A DNA stretch of 64,000 bases from Gammaproteobacteria bacterium (GCA_015488755.1 WFNB01000005.1:1-64000); one strand, 5' to 3'. Positions 16,728 to 27,549 are shown, counted from the first letter of the stretch. The notes: generated by a model not told the origin, from the sequence alone. Made by a program: numbers and translations.

Positions 16728-17846
16728 ATGTATAAAGAATATTATAACTTACATCGGAATCCTTTTCAGATGACGCCTGACCCCTCGATATTTTTTGCCA
16801 GTACAGGGCATAAAAGAGCCTTGTCCTATCTACAATATGGCTTAAGTCAGGGGGAAGGTTTTATTGTTATTACGGGTGATGTGGGTACAGGAAAAACCAC
16901 GATAGTAAAAAATTTAATCGCTGGGCTTGATCGGCAAACGTATATTGCTAAAGAGTTAGTAACGACTCAGCTTGGTGAGCATGACTTGATTGAAATGATT
17001 TGTGAGTCTTTTGAGCTGATATCCAAGGGATTGACTAAGGCGGCCTTACTAAACCAGTTTAAATCTTTTCTGACATCGGCAAACAAATTGGGACGCAGAG
17101 TCGTACTGGTTGTTGATGAAATTCAAAATTTACCCGTAAAAACAGTAGAAGAATTAAGAATGTTGTCTAATTTTCAAGTCAATAATAAACCTCTTATTCA
17201 AAGTTTTTTAGTTGGTCAAAAGGAATTTATTAATACGCTTAAATCCGATTCTATGGAACAGCTTAGGCAGCGAGTTATTGCCTCATGTCACTTGGGGCCT
17301 TTAAAACCAGATGAAACCCAATTCTATATTAATTACCGCTTGGTTGAGTCAGGTTGGGATGGTGGTGAATTAATTGATAAACAGGCAATGGCATTGATTC
17401 ATGAGCTAACAGATGGTGTGCCACGTCGTATTAATGTCTTTTGTGATCGTATTTTATTATTTGGCTATCTGGAAGAAATCCGTTTTTTTACTAAAGAGCA
17501 TATTAAACAAGTATCTGATGAACTGGCTGATGAAATTACGAGCCCAATTAATGTCAAAAAACATGAAGAAATTGATTCTTATATGAGCAAACTTCAAAAA
17601 ACCTATGCAAATAAAACAGATTCTGTTGAGGGAGCTATAGAAGACTATTCTGCTATTACTATAGATGATACTGAGGAGCCATACCTGATACCACAGGAAA
17701 ATCTACAAGAGGATATTATCTCACCAAAACCTGTGAATAGTGATTTTGTTGATACTGAATTTGTTGATATTGAGGAGACAATTAAAGACTTTGAATCTCG
17801 TGTGGAGCAAGAAATTCAAGCTTATAAAAACTCGCTAGAAAAATAA
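16728..17846 (+). CDS. XrtA-associated AAA ATPase (ExeA/GspA-like)
   Basis: A cytoplasmic ATPase resembling the ExeA/MSHA family, found in nearly every XrtA locus. The N-terminus has the family motif YYNLHRNPFQMTPDPSIFFA. Walker A is GDVGTGKTT (about residues 48-56), Walker B VVLVVDEIQNL, followed by RRINVFCDRILL in the lid. The C-terminal ~110 residues are acidic and disordered, richer in Glu and Asp than usual. It probably couples ATP hydrolysis to assembly of the envelope complex; the direct substrate is unknown. The deacetylase gene follows after two bases. Confidence 0.9.
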   Translation: MYKEYYNLHRNPFQMTPDPSIFFASTGHKRALSYLQYGLSQGEGFIVITGDVGTGKTTIVKNLIAGLDRQTYIAKELVTTQLGEHDLIEMICESFELISKGLTKAALLNQFKSFLTSANKLGRRVVLVVDEIQNLPVKTVEELRMLSNFQVNNKPLIQSFLVGQKEFINTLKSDSMEQLRQRVIASCHLGPLKPDETQFYINYRLVESGWDGGELIDKQAMALIHELTDGVPRRINVFCDRILLFGYLEEIRFFTKEHIKQVSDELADEITSPINVKKHEEIDSYMSKLQKTYANKTDSVEGAIEDYSAITIDDTEEPYLIPQENLQEDIISPKPVNSDFVDTEFVDIEETIKDFESRVEQEIQAYKNSLEK

Positions 17847-17848
17847 AT

Positions 17849-18688
17849 ATGAAGCCTAAGCAAATAATTATCAATGCGATGACCGTTGATGTTGAAGACT
17901 ATTTTCAAGTGTCTGCATTTGAGCAATGCATCGCTAGAGATCAGTGGGAGACACTGCCTCATAGGGTTGAAGCCAATACCAATAAAATATTAGACTTATT
18001 TAGTAAACATAATGTTAAAGCAACTTTTTTTGTTTTAGGATGGGTCGCTGAACGTTATCCTCAGATAGTCAAAAAAATTGTTGCCCAAGGGCATGAAATT
18101 GCTAGTCATGGTTATAGTCATCAAAGAGCCACCTTGCAAAGTCCGCAAGAATTTAGAGATGATATTGTCAAGGCAAAAGATATTTTAGAGGATCTTTCTG
18201 GTGAAGTCATTAAAGGTTATCGTGCTCCGAGTTATTCTATTAGTAAAAAAAACCTATGGGCTCAGGATGAGTTATTTAAAGCAGGTTACTTGTATAGTTC
18301 AAGTGTTTACCCTGTTCGTCATGACTTATATGGTATTCCTGATGCCTCTCGTTTTGCCTATCAATGTGAAAGTGGTTTATTAGAAATTCCAGTAACAACC
18401 GTGTCTCTTTTTGGTAAAAACTTTCCTGCGGGTGGCGGTGGCTTTTTTCGTCTATACCCATACTTGCTTTCTCGATGGAATATTCAGCAAGTTAACAATC
18501 AAGATAAACAAGCAGCAATTTTTTATTTTCATCCTTGGGAAATTGATCCACAACAGCCAAGGCAAAATGAGGCAAGCTTAAAATCACGATTTAGGCATTA
18601 TTTGAATTTACACAAAACGGAGAAAAGACTGGATCGTTTACTAGCAGATTTTCAATGGGGACGTATGGATGATACGTTTCTAAAATGA
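17849..18688 (+). CDS. XrtA-system polysaccharide deacetylase (NodB family)
   Basis: A carbohydrate esterase family 4 enzyme that removes acetyl groups from N-acetyl sugars. The NodB motifs are present: MTVDVEDYFQ (catalytic base and metal Asp, about residues 11-20), SHGYSHQRAT (metal-binding H-x3-H), RAPSYSIS, and the final FYFHPWEID histidine motif. At 279 aa it has the family's usual length. There is no signal peptide, as in other XrtA deacetylases. It overlaps xrtA by four bases. A second, unrelated deacetylase gene lies at 43.9 kb. Confidence 0.92.
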   Translation: MKPKQIIINAMTVDVEDYFQVSAFEQCIARDQWETLPHRVEANTNKILDLFSKHNVKATFFVLGWVAERYPQIVKKIVAQGHEIASHGYSHQRATLQSPQEFRDDIVKAKDILEDLSGEVIKGYRAPSYSISKKNLWAQDELFKAGYLYSSSVYPVRHDLYGIPDASRFAYQCESGLLEIPVTTVSLFGKNFPAGGGGFFRLYPYLLSRWNIQQVNNQDKQAAIFYFHPWEIDPQQPRQNEASLKSRFRHYLNLHKTEKRLDRLLADFQWGRMDDTFLK

Positions 18689-20178
18689 TGCCCTTAGATA
18701 AGGAAATGAAGGTTAAACTGGAGCCCTTTATACCACTATTGATTGCCATAACGATGTGGCTTCTAGCCTATTCACAAACATTGTTAAGTATGGTGGAAAT
18801 ATGGTGGCGTTCAAATACTTTTACTCATGGTTTTCTTATTTTCCCCATATCATTGTATTTAATTTACAAAAAGAAACACCTCTTTTATCGTGTTGACAAG
18901 CAGTCCAGTCGGGTTTTTCTTTTTTTTCTTTTTTTAAGTAGCCTCTTATGGCTGCTTGCTAATGCAGTCGATGTTTTGGTAATACAGCAATTACTGGTGA
19001 TCATCATGGTGCCATTAATTGTTGGAACACTGTATGGTTTTGAGGTGGTTAAAAGTTATTTATTTCCCTTTGCATATAGCTTATTTTCTGTGCCTATAGG
19101 TGAATTTTTGATCCCTAAACTACAACAAATTACCGCAGCAATTACAGTTTTTTGTTTAGAATTATCACACATCCCTGTTTTTCACGAAGGGATGTTTATT
19201 TCAATTCCTACTGGTGATTTTGAAGTGGCTATTGCCTGTAGTGGTATTCGTTATTTAATTGCTTCTCTAGCGCTGGGCACTTTGTATGCTTATTTGGTTT
19301 ATCGTAGCTATACTAAACGCACACTCTTTATTTTAGCGGCACTGATTGTGCCTATTTTTGCTAATGGTATTAGAGCGTATGGCATTGTTTTAATTGCTCA
19401 TTTTAGTAATATGAAATATGCCACAGGAGTGGACCATTTAATTTATGGCTGGCTTTTTTTTGGTCTTGTTATTTTTATCTTGTTTTATATTGGTAGCTTT
19501 TGGGAAGATGAAGAAGAACAGATAAGCAGTAATGCGCAACGGGCTAAGGTTAATCTTTCGTATAGACAAGGCTTGCCTATTGTTACCTTAGTGGGTCTCT
19601 GTATGGTTTTATTTTCAGGTCCTCTTTACTCAACTCTTTTGTTACCAACAGAACAAAAGCATGGTGACTCATTATTAGCGATGCCTAATAGTACACCGAG
19701 TTGGCAGCTTGTTGGTACCTCTAACAAACAATGGCAACCTCTTTTTTTAAAACCTGATCATGAAATTCAAGCTCAGTTTAAATATAAATCCAGCAATGAA
19801 CGTATTTATTTTTATAAAAATGAGTATTTATCAGAAGAACAAGGTAAAGAGTTAGTCAATACCATGAATCATTTTTACAATCCTAAAAAGTGGATCGTGC
19901 TTGAGCATAGTATACAATATCACGATTCGGTTCAGTTTATTGAGTATAATTTACATTCAACTCAAGGTAAACTGCTTATTTTAGGATGGTATGAGGTATT
20001 AGGAATGCATTTAACCAGCCCTATAAACATAAAAATGGCTCAAGCATGGGCTAGGCTTAGTGGTAAAGAGTTAAGAGGCTATTTTACAGCAATTGCAACG
20101 CCGCACTCAGATAATATTGTTGCTGCTCGTTCAAACTTGTATTCCTTTTATCAAGAGTATATGGCAATGGGTGATTAA
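18685..20178 (+). CDS. xrtA: Exosortase A with C-terminal EpsI domain
   Basis: The membrane transpeptidase-like protease that recognises the PEP-CTERM tail. The N-terminal ~280 residues form eight or more membrane helices with the catalytic residues Cys185 (AIACSGIRYL), Arg230 (ANGIRAYG) and His251 (GVDHLIYGWL). The region after residue ~300 is a soluble EpsI-like domain preceded by another helix (LCMVLFSGPLY), so exosortase and EpsI are fused as is normal for XrtA. It starts inside the stop of the deacetylase gene (ATGA overlap). Together with one PEP-CTERM protein in the window it forms a complete sorting pair. Confidence 0.95.
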   Translation: MMPLDKEMKVKLEPFIPLLIAITMWLLAYSQTLLSMVEIWWRSNTFTHGFLIFPISLYLIYKKKHLFYRVDKQSSRVFLFFLFLSSLLWLLANAVDVLVIQQLLVIIMVPLIVGTLYGFEVVKSYLFPFAYSLFSVPIGEFLIPKLQQITAAITVFCLELSHIPVFHEGMFISIPTGDFEVAIACSGIRYLIASLALGTLYAYLVYRSYTKRTLFILAALIVPIFANGIRAYGIVLIAHFSNMKYATGVDHLIYGWLFFGLVIFILFYIGSFWEDEEEQISSNAQRAKVNLSYRQGLPIVTLVGLCMVLFSGPLYSTLLLPTEQKHGDSLLAMPNSTPSWQLVGTSNKQWQPLFLKPDHEIQAQFKYKSSNERIYFYKNEYLSEEQGKELVNTMNHFYNPKKWIVLEHSIQYHDSVQFIEYNLHSTQGKLLILGWYEVLGMHLTSPINIKMAQAWARLSGKELRGYFTAIATPHSDNIVAARSNLYSFYQEYMAMGD

Positions 20179-20266
20179 GAGAGCACCAGCATAATCAGTA
20201 ATATAATAATTCTGATTTCTCTGGAATAATGGTAGTGTGGTATAAAAATTTTAATGAGAGATAATT

Positions 20267-21616
20267 ATGAAAGTAAGTATTTTTGGAACAGGCTATGTTG
20301 GTTTGGTTACCGGAGCATGTTTGGCTGAAGTCGGTCATGATGTGACTTGTATTGACGTTGATGAAACTAAAATTGAAGGCTTAAAAAAAGGTATCATGCC
20401 AATTTATGAGCCAGGTCTTGACTCGATAGTAATAGAAAATCACAAATCAGGGCGTTTAAAATTTACCACTGATATTGAAGAAGGTGTTAACTTTGCTGCC
20501 ATACAATTTATTGCAGTAGGGACTCCTCCTGATGAAGATGGTTCAGCTGACTTGCAATATGTGGTTTCGGTCGCTAAAAGCATTGGGCAATACATGAACG
20601 ATGAAAAAATTGTCATTGATAAATCAACCGTTCCTGTTGGTACAGGTGATAAAGTGGCACAAGCGCTTCAGGAAGAATTATCTCAGCGAGATTTGGATCT
20701 TGAGTTTCATGTGGTATCCAATCCAGAATTTCTCAAAGAAGGTGCTGCGGTTAATGATTTTATGAAACCTGATCGTATTATTATTGGTACTGATAATGCG
20801 AAAGCTGAAAAAATTATTCGAGAATTATACGCGCCCTTTAATAGGAATCATGAACGTATTATCTTTATGGATGTACGCTCAGCAGAGTTAACAAAATATG
20901 CAGCGAATTCTTTGCTAGCGACTAAAATTAGTTTTATGAATGAAATTTCAAACCTAGCAGAGCGTTTAGGTGCTGATATTGAAAACGTTAGATTGGGTAT
21001 CGGTTCTGACCCTCGTATTGGCTACCATTTTATTTATCCCGGCTGTGGTTATGGTGGCTCATGTTTCCCAAAAGATGTTCAGGCATTGGCTAAAACAGCA
21101 AAACAAGTTGGCTATGATGCCGAGCTTCTTAATGCCGTAGAAGCGGTTAATTATCGTCAAAAAGAAGTTTTATTTACTAAAATCACCGAGCACTTTGGCG
21201 GAGTAGAAAATCTTAAAGGCAAAGCTATTGCGCTTTGGGGGCTGGCCTTTAAACCCAATACGGATGATATGCGTGAAGCATCCAGTCGGACTCTAATGAA
21301 GTCACTTTGGCAAGCAGGGGCAAGTGTTCAGGCTTATGATCCCGAAGCCATGGATGAAACACAGCGTATTTTTAATAATCGAGATGATCTCAGTCTGATG
21401 GGCACCAAAGAAGCCTGTTTACAAGGCGCTGATATGTTAGTGATTTGTACTGAATGGAAACAATTCAGAGCACCTGATTTTGATTTGATCAAAGACAAAT
21501 TATCAGAGCCTGTTATTTTCGATGGTCGAAATCTTTATGAGCCTCAAATAATGAAAGAAAAAGGCTTTGCCTATTATGCGATTGGCCGTGGTGATAGCGT
21601 TAAGAAATTTAATTAA
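20267..21616 (+). CDS. ugd: UDP-glucose 6-dehydrogenase
   Basis: The enzyme oxidises UDP-glucose to UDP-glucuronate with two NAD+. The sequence starts with the Rossmann motif [20 protein letters not shown]. It carries the substrate motif [19 protein letters not shown], the catalytic Cys266 in [14 protein letters not shown], and the C-terminal [17 protein letters not shown]. At 449 aa it is full length. With the epimerase that follows after 18 bp it should supply UDP-glucuronate and UDP-galacturonate, so the polymer probably contains uronic acid. GDP-mannose dehydrogenase is a less likely alternative. Confidence 0.93.
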   Translation: MKVSIFGTGYVGLVTGACLAEVGHDVTCIDVDETKIEGLKKGIMPIYEPGLDSIVIENHKSGRLKFTTDIEEGVNFAAIQFIAVGTPPDEDGSADLQYVVSVAKSIGQYMNDEKIVIDKSTVPVGTGDKVAQALQEELSQRDLDLEFHVVSNPEFLKEGAAVNDFMKPDRIIIGTDNAKAEKIIRELYAPFNRNHERIIFMDVRSAELTKYAANSLLATKISFMNEISNLAERLGADIENVRLGIGSDPRIGYHFIYPGCGYGGSCFPKDVQALAKTAKQVGYDAELLNAVEAVNYRQKEVLFTKITEHFGGVENLKGKAIALWGLAFKPNTDDMREASSRTLMKSLWQAGASVQAYDPEAMDETQRIFNNRDDLSLMGTKEACLQGADMLVICTEWKQFRAPDFDLIKDKLSEPVIFDGRNLYEPQIMKEKGFAYYAIGRGDSVKKFN

Positions 21617-21634
21617 TACAATTTAGGGCTTTTT

Positions 21635-22672
21635 ATGAAATTTTTAGTAACAGGTGCTGCGGGTTTTATTGGTTCTAAATTATCAGAAGTTTTGGCATCC
21701 CGTGGTGATGATGTTGTGGGTATTGACATACTCAATGATTATTATGATGTTCGTCTTAAAGAAGCAAGACTGCAACGCATTGAAGAAACATTAAAAGATG
21801 TGGATTCGGATCAAAAAGGCAGTTTTCGTTTTATTAAACTGGATCTGGCTGATCGACAGGCAATGGAAAGCTTATTTGCCGAAGAGCAGTTTGATAAGGT
21901 AATGAATCTGGCTGCTCAAGCCGGAGTACGTTATTCGATTGAAAACCCATTGTCCTATGTTGACAGCAATATTGTGGGTTTTGCTCATATACTAGAAGGC
22001 TGTCGCCATAATAAAGTAAAACATTTAGTCTATGCTTCTTCAAGCTCAGTCTATGGTTTAAATGAAAGCATGCCATTTTCTATTCACGACAATGTTGATC
22101 ATCCCATTTCACTTTATGCAGCATCAAAAAAATCGGGTGAATTAATGGCGCATACTTATAGTCACTTATACCAATTACCTACAACAGGATTGCGATTTTT
22201 TACCGTATATGGTCCTTGGGATCGCCCCGATATGGCCTTGCAAAAATTCTCAAAAGCTATTTTTGAAAATAAAGCCATTGATGTTTATAACTATGGCAAG
22301 CATCGTCGAGATTTTACTTATATTGATGACATTGTTGAGGGTATTGTGCGGGTGCTTGATAACATTGCCCAGCCTAATCCAGATTGGACAGGTGAAACCC
22401 CTGATTCAGCAAGCAGTCCTGCACCGTGGCGAATTTACAATATAGGTAATCAAGAGCCAGTTGAGTTGCTGACTTATATTGAAACATTGGAAAAATATCT
22501 AGGAAAAAGTGCTAAGAAAAATCTATTACCCTTACAACCTGGTGATGTACCAGATACCTTTGCTGATGTTGAAGACTTAGTAAGAGATGTTAACTATAAA
22601 CCCTCAACCAGTGTTGATGAAGGTATTAAGAACTTTGCCCAGTGGTATAAAGATTACTATAAAGTCAGTTAA
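21635..22672 (+). CDS. UDP-glucuronate 4-epimerase (NAD-dependent)
   Basis: A short-chain dehydrogenase-type epimerase: NAD motif [12 protein letters not shown] at the N-terminus, [10 protein letters not shown], the catalytic Y-x3-K in [10 protein letters not shown], and [16 protein letters not shown]. The last motif and the 345-aa length fit UDP-glucuronate 4-epimerase (CapI/LpsL type) better than GalE. It sits directly behind ugd, so UDP-Glc to UDP-GlcA to UDP-GalA is the natural reading. Confidence 0.88.
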   Translation: MKFLVTGAAGFIGSKLSEVLASRGDDVVGIDILNDYYDVRLKEARLQRIEETLKDVDSDQKGSFRFIKLDLADRQAMESLFAEEQFDKVMNLAAQAGVRYSIENPLSYVDSNIVGFAHILEGCRHNKVKHLVYASSSSVYGLNESMPFSIHDNVDHPISLYAASKKSGELMAHTYSHLYQLPTTGLRFFTVYGPWDRPDMALQKFSKAIFENKAIDVYNYGKHRRDFTYIDDIVEGIVRVLDNIAQPNPDWTGETPDSASSPAPWRIYNIGNQEPVELLTYIETLEKYLGKSAKKNLLPLQPGDVPDTFADVEDLVRDVNYKPSTSVDEGIKNFAQWYKDYYKVS

Positions 22673-22735
22673 AATGACTTTATAGCAAGTAGATAAAAGT
22701 TTCTAAATAATATTTTAAATTATGATAGCCTATTA

Positions 22736-23767
22736 ATGAAAGTAAACACCTTAACCCATGCAAAATATGCACAATGGGATGACTATGTTGAGCATCATCC
22801 CGATGGCACTATTTATCATCGTATTGCATGGAAAAATATTGTTGAACAACATTTTTCTAAAAAGACACACTACCTTTATATTGAAAATAAACAGCAGATA
22901 GAAGCTGTTTTACCTTTGGTCTTTTTTAAATCACTACTCTTTGGTGAGTTTATTGTCTCCTTTCCTTATGTGAATTATGGTGGCATGTTGTACTCTAATG
23001 AACAGGCAAAGCAAATGCTTTTAGAGGCAGCTAAGTCGTTTCTTGAAGCATCTCATTCAGAGTTTATTGAATTAAGGAGTATGCAAAAAGATGAATTTTC
23101 ATTGCCAGTAAAAGATAAAAAAGTCACCTATTATCTGAATTTACCAGATAATGAAGAGGCTTTAATGAAACAATTTAAAGCCAAGCTTAGAAGTCAAATT
23201 CGCCGTCCAATTAAAGAAGGCATGTATGCTAAAGTCTTTTCTCATGATGGCTTAGATTATTTTTATGAAATTTTTGCAAAAAAAATGCGTGATTTGGGTA
23301 CGCCCGTTTATGACAAGACATTTTTTTCCACTATCTTGAGTGAACTTCCACAAAATAGCCATATTATTATTGTCTTCTCTAAAGATGATGTGCCCGTGGG
23401 TAGCGCCTTTATTATTCACAATAAAGAGCGTATGGAAATTCCTTGGGCAGCGACCTTAAGAGAATATGATAGGCTCAGCCCTAATATGTTGCTTTATTTT
23501 GAAGTGCTTAAATATGCGATGGCTCAGAAATGCACGGTATTTGATTTTGGGCGTTGCACTAAAGACAGTGGTACTTATCGTTTTAAAAAGCAATGGGGCG
23601 GGCAAGAAAAAACATTGTATTGGTATTATTTGCTCAATAAGGGGCAGGATTTGCCAGAAGTCAATCCCAATAACCCAAAATATCAGATGGCCATTAAGCT
23701 CTGGAAAAAGTTACCCTTATCGTTAAGCAAGTTAATTGGGCCAACCATAGTGAAACATATACCCTAA
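22736..23767 (+). CDS. FemAB-related protein, XrtA/PEP-CTERM system-associated
   Basis: A 343-residue protein of the FemAB/GNAT-fold superfamily, whose known members transfer aminoacyl groups from tRNA to peptidoglycan precursors. Visible signs are HPDGTIYHRIAWKNIVEQHF near the start, KLRSQIRRPIKEGM, VPVGSAFIIHNKERMEIPWA and VFDFGRCTKDSGTYRFKKQW. A member of this family is a regular part of XrtA loci but its acceptor is unknown; amino-acid or acyl decoration of the polysaccharide is the usual guess. It overlaps the next gene by one base (TAATG). Confidence 0.88.
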   Translation: MKVNTLTHAKYAQWDDYVEHHPDGTIYHRIAWKNIVEQHFSKKTHYLYIENKQQIEAVLPLVFFKSLLFGEFIVSFPYVNYGGMLYSNEQAKQMLLEAAKSFLEASHSEFIELRSMQKDEFSLPVKDKKVTYYLNLPDNEEALMKQFKAKLRSQIRRPIKEGMYAKVFSHDGLDYFYEIFAKKMRDLGTPVYDKTFFSTILSELPQNSHIIIVFSKDDVPVGSAFIIHNKERMEIPWAATLREYDRLSPNMLLYFEVLKYAMAQKCTVFDFGRCTKDSGTYRFKKQWGGQEKTLYWYYLLNKGQDLPEVNPNNPKYQMAIKLWKKLPLSLSKLIGPTIVKHIP

Positions 23768-26364
23768 TGATCCCTATTGATGTCCCTATTATTATTGATG
23801 AAACAGATGGCTTAGTACGATGCGCTGAACCTATCCGCATGGGTGTGCCTTTTGCTAAAGGCGTTCTACACAATAATAGCTCTTTAGCTCTATATGATGT
23901 CAATCAGGAAATTCCTTGTCAAATTAACACAACTGCTTATTGGAATGATAAGAGTGTTAAATGGCTTTGTTTGGATTTTCAGATTGATATTAATAAGCAC
24001 TCACAAAAAAAGTTGTTACTGAGTAATCATGGTGACAGGAGTAATCAATATACCTTAATCAAGTTAGTTGAATCGGATGAGACCATAACCATTGATACGG
24101 GGGTACGAAGCTTTGTTATTAACAAAAACACCTTGCAACCATTTGAGTCCATTAGCAAACATAAGTCGATTATTTTAGATAAAAATTGTAATTCACTGCT
24201 TCTTTATAATAAAAATAATGAGCCATTGAATGCTAAGATTGATGGCATTAGCTATCATCAAAAAAAGCAACACTATTGTTTATCTCTTGATATTAATGGA
24301 CAATTTATAGATAGGGATAAAACTTGTTTGGCACGTTTCTCTTCCGTGCTAACGTTTTATGCAGGTCTTTCTCGGGTTAAGTGGGACTTTAGCTTGCATA
24401 ATCCTAAAAGAGCACAGCATACAGGAGGCTTATGGGATTTAGGTGATATAGGGTCGATATATTTTAAGAGCTTAAAATATCAGCTTAACTTAGGCAGTGA
24501 TTATGATGCTATATGTAAAGAAGATGTGCATGGCCAATGGATAGCATTGACCAAAAAGGACTTTGTTCTTTATCAAGACTCTAGCGGTGGTAAAAACTGG
24601 CATTCAAAAAATCATATTAACTATCAATCAATAAACCCTCTTCGTTTTAAAGGCTATCAGTGCATTGAAGAGCAATGCTTGAGTCGATCAGGAAATAGAG
24701 CATCCCCCTTTATTCATGTTCATAATAAAGAATTGACCCTTACCGCTCACATTAAACAGTTTTGGCAAAATTTTCCTAAAGCAATCGTGCTTTCTAAAAA
24801 TAAACTGGACTTATCCCTTTTTCCTGAACAGTTTGCAGATGATTTTGAACTACAAGGTGGGGAGAGAAAAACACATACTATTTTTCTTGATTTTGGCAAG
24901 GATAAAAATTCATTGGATTATTGCCAAAACTCATTGGTGGCTAGCATTCCAAGTGACTATTATATTCAGACGAATGTTTTTTGGATGGTGTTAAGCAATA
25001 GTAATAATAGAGAATTAGAAAATCTTATTCAAGCAGGTGTTAATTCAGATAAAAATTTCTTTGCTAAACGAGAAGTGATTGATGAATATGGCTGGCGAAA
25101 CTTTGGTGATTTATTTGCCGATCATGAATCCTTATATGCTAAAGAGGGACACATTAATATATCGCATTACAACAATCAATACGATCCCATGAATGGTTTT
25201 GCTCAACAATTTATTCTGACGGGTAAGAAACAGTGGTTTGAATTAATGAATGACCTAGCACAACATGTTGTAGATATTGATATCTACCGTACAGATGATG
25301 ACCGTCATGAATATAATAATGGCTTGTTATGGCATACCAACCACTATGTTGATGCGGCAAGCTGTACTCATCGGACTTTTTCTAAAGCACACATTGATGA
25401 AGAACCCGATACTGGGGGTGGTCCAGGTAATGAACATTGCTATACCGCTGGACTCTTAGCTCATTACTTTATGACGGGATCAGAGCAATCCAAGGATGCG
25501 GTGCTCTTGTTAGCGCAATGGCTGATCCGTTACCATGAAGGGAATAATGGTGTTTTAGAAAAATTATTATTGATCAAGCAACAGGATGTAGCACGATTTA
25601 AGTCCTTAATAAAAGGAGATACCGTTGCTAAATATCAATATGCACTGCATCGAGGCACAGGGAATTATATGAGTACCTTATTAGATGCTTATCAAATCAG
25701 TTCGGATGAAGACTATCTTTTACGGGTAGAAAAAATAATACCTTTAACTTTACATCCTAATGATAATATAGAAAATAGACATTTGGATGATTTAGAAGCG
25801 GCTGCTAATTGGTCTTACACCATTTTATTACAGGCGATAATCAAATATCTTATGATTAAACAAGCAATGAATGATATTGATGATAGCTTTATTTATGCCA
25901 AAGAATGCTTGCTTCATTATGCTCGCTGGATGTTGGAAAATGAATACCCTTATTTGGAAAAACCTGAAGTGCTCGAATTTCCAAATCATACATGGACCGC
26001 TCAGGATCTTCGTAAAGCCACTATTTTCCAAGCAGCGGCTTTATTTTCTTCATCAGAACAAGAATGTAGTCAATTCATAGGCAAGGCCGACTACTTCACA
26101 AACTATGTTGTCTCTACACTCAGTTCAGAATCGACTCGCACTTATACACGAATAGTATCTATCTTGATGCAGAATCAAATGCTTATAGATGGTGTAAAGA
26201 ATACTAAAATGAATCAAGCAGAAAATAAATATTATAAACAATCAAGCCCACAGTATTCATTTATGAGTCTTAGTTTTGAAATCTTATCAGACTTGACTAA
26301 GAGATTGCTTCATTTCTCTCTTAAAAGAGAAAAAAAATGGCTTAAACTCAGATTGCAGGCATAA
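23767..26364 (+). CDS. Rhamnogalacturonan-lyase-like protein (PcRGLX/YetA type)
   Basis: An 865-residue protein. The N-terminal pattern (RCAEPIRMGVPFAKGVL, then CQINTTAYWNDKSVKWLCLD) is that of the RIFT-barrel domain of exo-rhamnogalacturonan lyases of the PcRGLX (PL26)/YetA type. The middle is beta-rich. The C-terminal half (from about residue 420) looks like an alpha/alpha toroid, with TGGGPGNEHCYTAGLLAHYF near residue 550. Assignment is from memory of the family pattern. No signal peptide or membrane segment is visible, which is odd for a polysaccharide lyase. It may trim or epimerise lipid-linked intermediates, or be a non-catalytic relative. It overlaps the FemAB-like gene by one base and is followed by glycosyltransferases. 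Confidence 0.6.
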   Translation: MIPIDVPIIIDETDGLVRCAEPIRMGVPFAKGVLHNNSSLALYDVNQEIPCQINTTAYWNDKSVKWLCLDFQIDINKHSQKKLLLSNHGDRSNQYTLIKLVESDETITIDTGVRSFVINKNTLQPFESISKHKSIILDKNCNSLLLYNKNNEPLNAKIDGISYHQKKQHYCLSLDINGQFIDRDKTCLARFSSVLTFYAGLSRVKWDFSLHNPKRAQHTGGLWDLGDIGSIYFKSLKYQLNLGSDYDAICKEDVHGQWIALTKKDFVLYQDSSGGKNWHSKNHINYQSINPLRFKGYQCIEEQCLSRSGNRASPFIHVHNKELTLTAHIKQFWQNFPKAIVLSKNKLDLSLFPEQFADDFELQGGERKTHTIFLDFGKDKNSLDYCQNSLVASIPSDYYIQTNVFWMVLSNSNNRELENLIQAGVNSDKNFFAKREVIDEYGWRNFGDLFADHESLYAKEGHINISHYNNQYDPMNGFAQQFILTGKKQWFELMNDLAQHVVDIDIYRTDDDRHEYNNGLLWHTNHYVDAASCTHRTFSKAHIDEEPDTGGGPGNEHCYTAGLLAHYFMTGSEQSKDAVLLLAQWLIRYHEGNNGVLEKLLLIKQQDVARFKSLIKGDTVAKYQYALHRGTGNYMSTLLDAYQISSDEDYLLRVEKIIPLTLHPNDNIENRHLDDLEAAANWSYTILLQAIIKYLMIKQAMNDIDDSFIYAKECLLHYARWMLENEYPYLEKPEVLEFPNHTWTAQDLRKATIFQAAALFSSSEQECSQFIGKADYFTNYVVSTLSSESTRTYTRIVSILMQNQMLIDGVKNTKMNQAENKYYKQSSPQYSFMSLSFEILSDLTKRLLHFSLKREKKWLKLRLQA

Positions 26365-26400
26365 CTTTATCCCTATGATGGCTGGTAGAGAATGAAATAG

Positions 26401-27549
26401 ATGATTATGAAACATACACCAAAGAAAGTAATTAATGTCTTGCAATTTATTTGTCCTACTGGGTTTTATGGTGCCGAGCGTTGGATTTTAGCCTTAGTAA
26501 AAAATAGCGATCCCAATACTGTGAATCATGAATTAGCAGTAACCTATGAGTCAGAAAAACAAAATTTAGAATTACTGCATCAGTTCCCAAAAGCAAATCA
26601 AACTCATAAAATTACCATGAATGGCCGCTTTGATTGGCAGGTGATTAAAAAATTAGTAAGCTTAATCAAACAGCGAAATATTGATATTATTCATACGCAT
26701 GGTTATAAGTCTGATATCTTAGGTGTGATTGCCGCTAGAAAAGCAGGCATTAAAAGTGTTGCTACTCCTCATGGCTTCGGTACATCCAAGGAGTTAAAAC
26801 TTCAGCTATTTACTTGGTTAGGGGGTAAAAGCCTTAGCTTTTTTGATAAAGTCGTGCCCTTATCAAAGCAATTATACAAGGAATCACTCGACTATGGTGT
26901 GGCAAAAGATAAGTGCTTTTATATTCGTAATGCCGTTGACCTAACGGAAATTGATGAGTTTTTAGTTAAAAAAACACCTTATAGTAAAACAGATGCTAAG
27001 GCTGAAAAAAAACAAATTGGTTTTATTGGACAATTGATCCCTAGAAAAAATGTTAAAGATGCCATTGATATATTTGATACACTTTGGCAGAACGATAAAA
27101 ACATAGAATTTAATTTATTAGGCGATGGTGAAAGTCGGCAGGAGTTAGAACGCTATGCTAACTCTTTAGCATCGGCTCAGGATATTCACTTTCTGGGGTT
27201 TCGTAATGATCGTTTAGAGAGATTAAAAGACTTGTCACTCTTTGTTATGACCTCAGAAGATGAGGGAATACCTCGTTGTTTAATGGAAGCCTGTGCTATG
27301 GAAATACCCATAGCAGCCTACGATATTGCAGGCATTGATCAACTTATCAGTCATCAAAAAACAGGTTTATTAGCTCCCTTTGGAGATAAAAAACAATTAG
27401 CCTTGCATTGGCGACAATTACTTGATGATGCCGACTACGCACAAACACTTGCCAGAGCGGCCAGAGCGTTTGTTTTAGAAAAATTTTCAGGGCAGCGAAT
27501 GGCTAAAGAATATCATGACTTATTTAGGCAATTATTACAGAGCAAATAA
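26401..27549 (+). CDS. Glycosyltransferase family 4 (GT-B fold)
   Basis: A retaining glycosyltransferase probably adding one sugar to the lipid-linked repeat unit at the inner membrane. The N-terminal domain has VLQFICPTGFYGAERWILAL and DIIHTHGYKSDILG. The donor domain has IGFIGQLIPRKNVKDAIDIF and the E-x7-E type motif in TSEDEGIPRCLMEACAMEIP. At 382 aa it is full length with no signal peptide. ATG 26401 and ATG 26407 are both possible starts. Donor and acceptor are unknown. Confidence 0.88.
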   Translation: MIMKHTPKKVINVLQFICPTGFYGAERWILALVKNSDPNTVNHELAVTYESEKQNLELLHQFPKANQTHKITMNGRFDWQVIKKLVSLIKQRNIDIIHTHGYKSDILGVIAARKAGIKSVATPHGFGTSKELKLQLFTWLGGKSLSFFDKVVPLSKQLYKESLDYGVAKDKCFYIRNAVDLTEIDEFLVKKTPYSKTDAKAEKKQIGFIGQLIPRKNVKDAIDIFDTLWQNDKNIEFNLLGDGESRQELERYANSLASAQDIHFLGFRNDRLERLKDLSLFVMTSEDEGIPRCLMEACAMEIPIAAYDIAGIDQLISHQKTGLLAPFGDKKQLALHWRQLLDDADYAQTLARAARAFVLEKFSGQRMAKEYHDLFRQLLQSK

